Part shown: piece by piece, positions 62,867 through 64,000 of the stretch
Layout: the number at the start of each line of letters is the position of its first letter
Position numbering within the stretch: the first letter of the stretch is position 1
NCBI RefSeq assembly: GCF_014654615.1
Contig: NZ_BNBB01000004.1
Coordinates: forward strand, 1-64,000
DNA: 64,000 nucleotides
Origin: Streptosporangium violaceochromogenes
Lineage (GTDB): Bacteria; Actinomycetota; Actinomycetes; Streptosporangiales; Streptosporangiaceae
Reading direction: 5' to 3'
Made by a program: the position numbers and the translations under genes
Notes under the pieces: model-generated
Seen by the model: only the letters and a program-made list of their open reading frames with translations
The model's database searches: none
What the model was told of the DNA's origin: nothing

Positions 62867-64000
62867 GGTACCCGCTCCGCTCGAACCATCTCGACCTCCT
62901 GGCCGACCTTCACGACATCGCCGATGATCACGATCGCAGGTGGCCGAATCCCAGCCGCGGTCACGCGCTCGGCCACGGTGGACAGACTGGCGTGAAGAAC
63001 TCGCTGGGTGGGAAGAGTACCGTCCTGTACCACCATTACGGGAGTTTCCGGCGAACGTCCCTCACATACCAGGGTCTCGGCGATCGCCCCGATCCGTTCG
63101 ACGGCCATCATGAGCACCAGCGTCCCGGCGGAGCGTGCCACGTTCGGCCAGTCGACGGTGGAGCGCGGGTCTCCGGGCGGGACGTGCACGGAGATCACGT
63201 GGAACTCCTGGCTGACACCCCGGTGCGTCACGGGAACGTTGACGGCCGCGGGCACCGCGATCGGGCTGGTGACGCCGGGGACGACGATGACCGGGATGCC
63301 CTCGCGGGCACAGGCCAGCATCTCCTCCCCACCCCGGCCGAAGACGAACGGGTCGCCGCCCTTGAGCCGGACCACGAACCTGCCCCGCTTGGCGTGCTCG
63401 ACCAGCAGCTCGTTGATTTTCTCCTGGGCGAGGTAGCGGCCGTAGGGGATCTTGGCGGCGTCGATCAGCTCGACGTCCGGGGAGAGCTCGTCGAGCAGGG
63501 CCCTGGGGGCGAGGCGGTCGGCCACGACCACGTCGGCCTGGGCGAGCAGTTGCCGCCCGCGAACCGTGATCAGGCCGGGGTCGCCGGTGCCGCCGCCGAC
63601 CAGGGCCACACCGACCGGCTTGGTGCGGTTGCGCCGGGCGTCGACCGTTCCGTCGCGGAGCGCCTCCACGACGGCGTCCCGGATGCCCGCCGCCCGCCGG
63701 GGGTCGCCCCCGGCGGTGACCGCCACCCCGATCTCGTCCACTCTTCCGCTGGCGGGCGTCCAGGCCGCCGACGCGTCCTTGTCGTCGGCGCGCACGCACC
63801 AGATCCGTTTGGCCTCGGCCTCGGCGGCCACCGCGGCGTTCACCGAGCGGTCGTCGGTGCACGCCTGGACCAGCCAGGCCCCGTCGAGGTCACCGACCTG
63901 GTACCGCCTGGCCTCCCAGATCACACGGCCGGCCGCTATCAGGTCGTCGAGGGCCGGCGTGACACTCGTCGAGACGACGGTGACCAGGGCACCGGCCTCC
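62863..64000 (-). CDS. uroporphyrinogen-III C-methyltransferase / siroheme synthase (partial)
   Basis: At least 378 codons; the frame is open to the right edge, so the true start lies outside. The visible N-terminal part ([20 protein letters not shown]) is the precorrin-2 dehydrogenase/ferrochelatase (Met8-like) domain. The rest is [21 protein letters not shown], then [36 protein letters not shown] and a VVIIGDVV-like ending. It methylates uroporphyrinogen III for siroheme and cobalamin. Domain order fits an actinobacterial CysG/CobA fusion. Its stop overlaps the start of the large GTPase. Confidence 0.93.
   Translation of the reverse strand, partial: EAGALVTVVSTSVTPALDDLIAAGRVIWEARRYQVGDLDGAWLVQACTDDRSVNAAVAAEAEAKRIWCVRADDKDASAAWTPASGRVDEIGVAVTAGGDPRRAAGIRDAVVEALRDGTVDARRNRTKPVGVALVGGGTGDPGLITVRGRQLLAQADVVVADRLAPRALLDELSPDVELIDAAKIPYGRYLAQEKINELLVEHAKRGRFVVRLKGGDPFVFGRGGEEMLACAREGIPVIVVPGVTSPIAVPAAVNVPVTHRGVSQEFHVISVHVPPGDPRSTVDWPNVARSAGTLVLMMAVERIGAIAETLVCEGRSPETPVMVVQDGTLPTQRVLHASLSTVAERVTAAGIRPPAIVIIGDVVKVGQEVEMVRAERVP

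Overview
The window is high-GC actinobacterial chromosome, most consistent with the Streptosporangiaceae (Streptosporangium/Nonomuraea type). The reasons are a GC-rich third codon position throughout, frequent GTG starts, many leaderless genes with a TANNNT box 6-9 nt before the start codon, two ClpP proteases, a mycothiol-dependent oxidoreductase, the actinobacterial cytochrome oxidase subunit CtaJ, ribosomal protein bL37, and XRE-DUF5753/HATPase regulator pairs. The genus is inference; no rRNA is present.

Backbone. A chain of housekeeping genes runs in an order that, from memory, matches Mycobacterium tuberculosis Rv2448c-Rv2478c: valS, clpX, clpP2, clpP1, tig, rpiB, mycothiol-dependent nitroreductase, pepN, DUF5130 (with ctaJ), HNH nuclease, glbO, thioesterase, ettA, ssb. 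It is broken by accessory blocks at about 7.9-28.6 kb, 29.1-31.8 kb, 35.4-36.8 kb, 37.8-42.2 kb and 43-53 kb.

Regions. 0.4-7.7 kb: valS, then clpX and a clpP1-clpP2 operon, then trigger factor, all leftward. 7.9-12.5 kb: a divergent XRE-DUF5753/HATPase pair around a cluster of TGCA motifs, an RraA-like gene, a small secreted protein, and a decayed stretch with a wrecked tyrosine integrase lying at the 3' end of tRNA-Pro(UGG), followed by tRNA-Gly(UCC). 12.7-28.6 kb: TrpB-like enzyme, GAF-SpoIIE-HATPase, flavin monooxygenase, bL37, HD hydrolase, a DeoR-galT operon, a c-di-AMP (ydaO) riboswitch in front of a secreted coiled-coil cell-wall protein, MarR, site-2 protease, a degenerate response regulator, a membrane PP2C phosphatase and an Eis-type acetyltransferase. 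28.6-37.5 kb: rpiB, def, a small membrane protein, aldehyde dehydrogenase, nitroreductase, pepN, then a leftward ctaJ-DUF5130-PycTM-like-FHA group. 37.8-45.2 kb: NERD protein, ilvD, WYL protein, zinc ribbon, a broken GNAT gene, HNH nuclease and an S9 oligopeptidase. 45.2-51.6 kb: purU, a PiT/DUF47 phosphate transport pair, Nudix, GNAT and XRE-TPR regulator. 51.9-64 kb: MscS channel, truncated haemoglobin, thioesterase, a diguanylate cyclase-ettA operon, SSB, and a translationally coupled cysG-like gene followed by two dynamin-like GTPases that runs off the right edge.

Together the window mixes protein quality control (Clp, trigger factor, PDF, PepN, S2P), partner-switch signalling (a stand-alone HATPase and two SpoIIE phosphatases), second-messenger signalling (c-di-AMP riboswitch, c-di-GMP synthase, possible cyclic-nucleotide effector) and envelope functions. 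No CRISPR array, rRNA, biosynthetic cluster or intact mobile element is visible.
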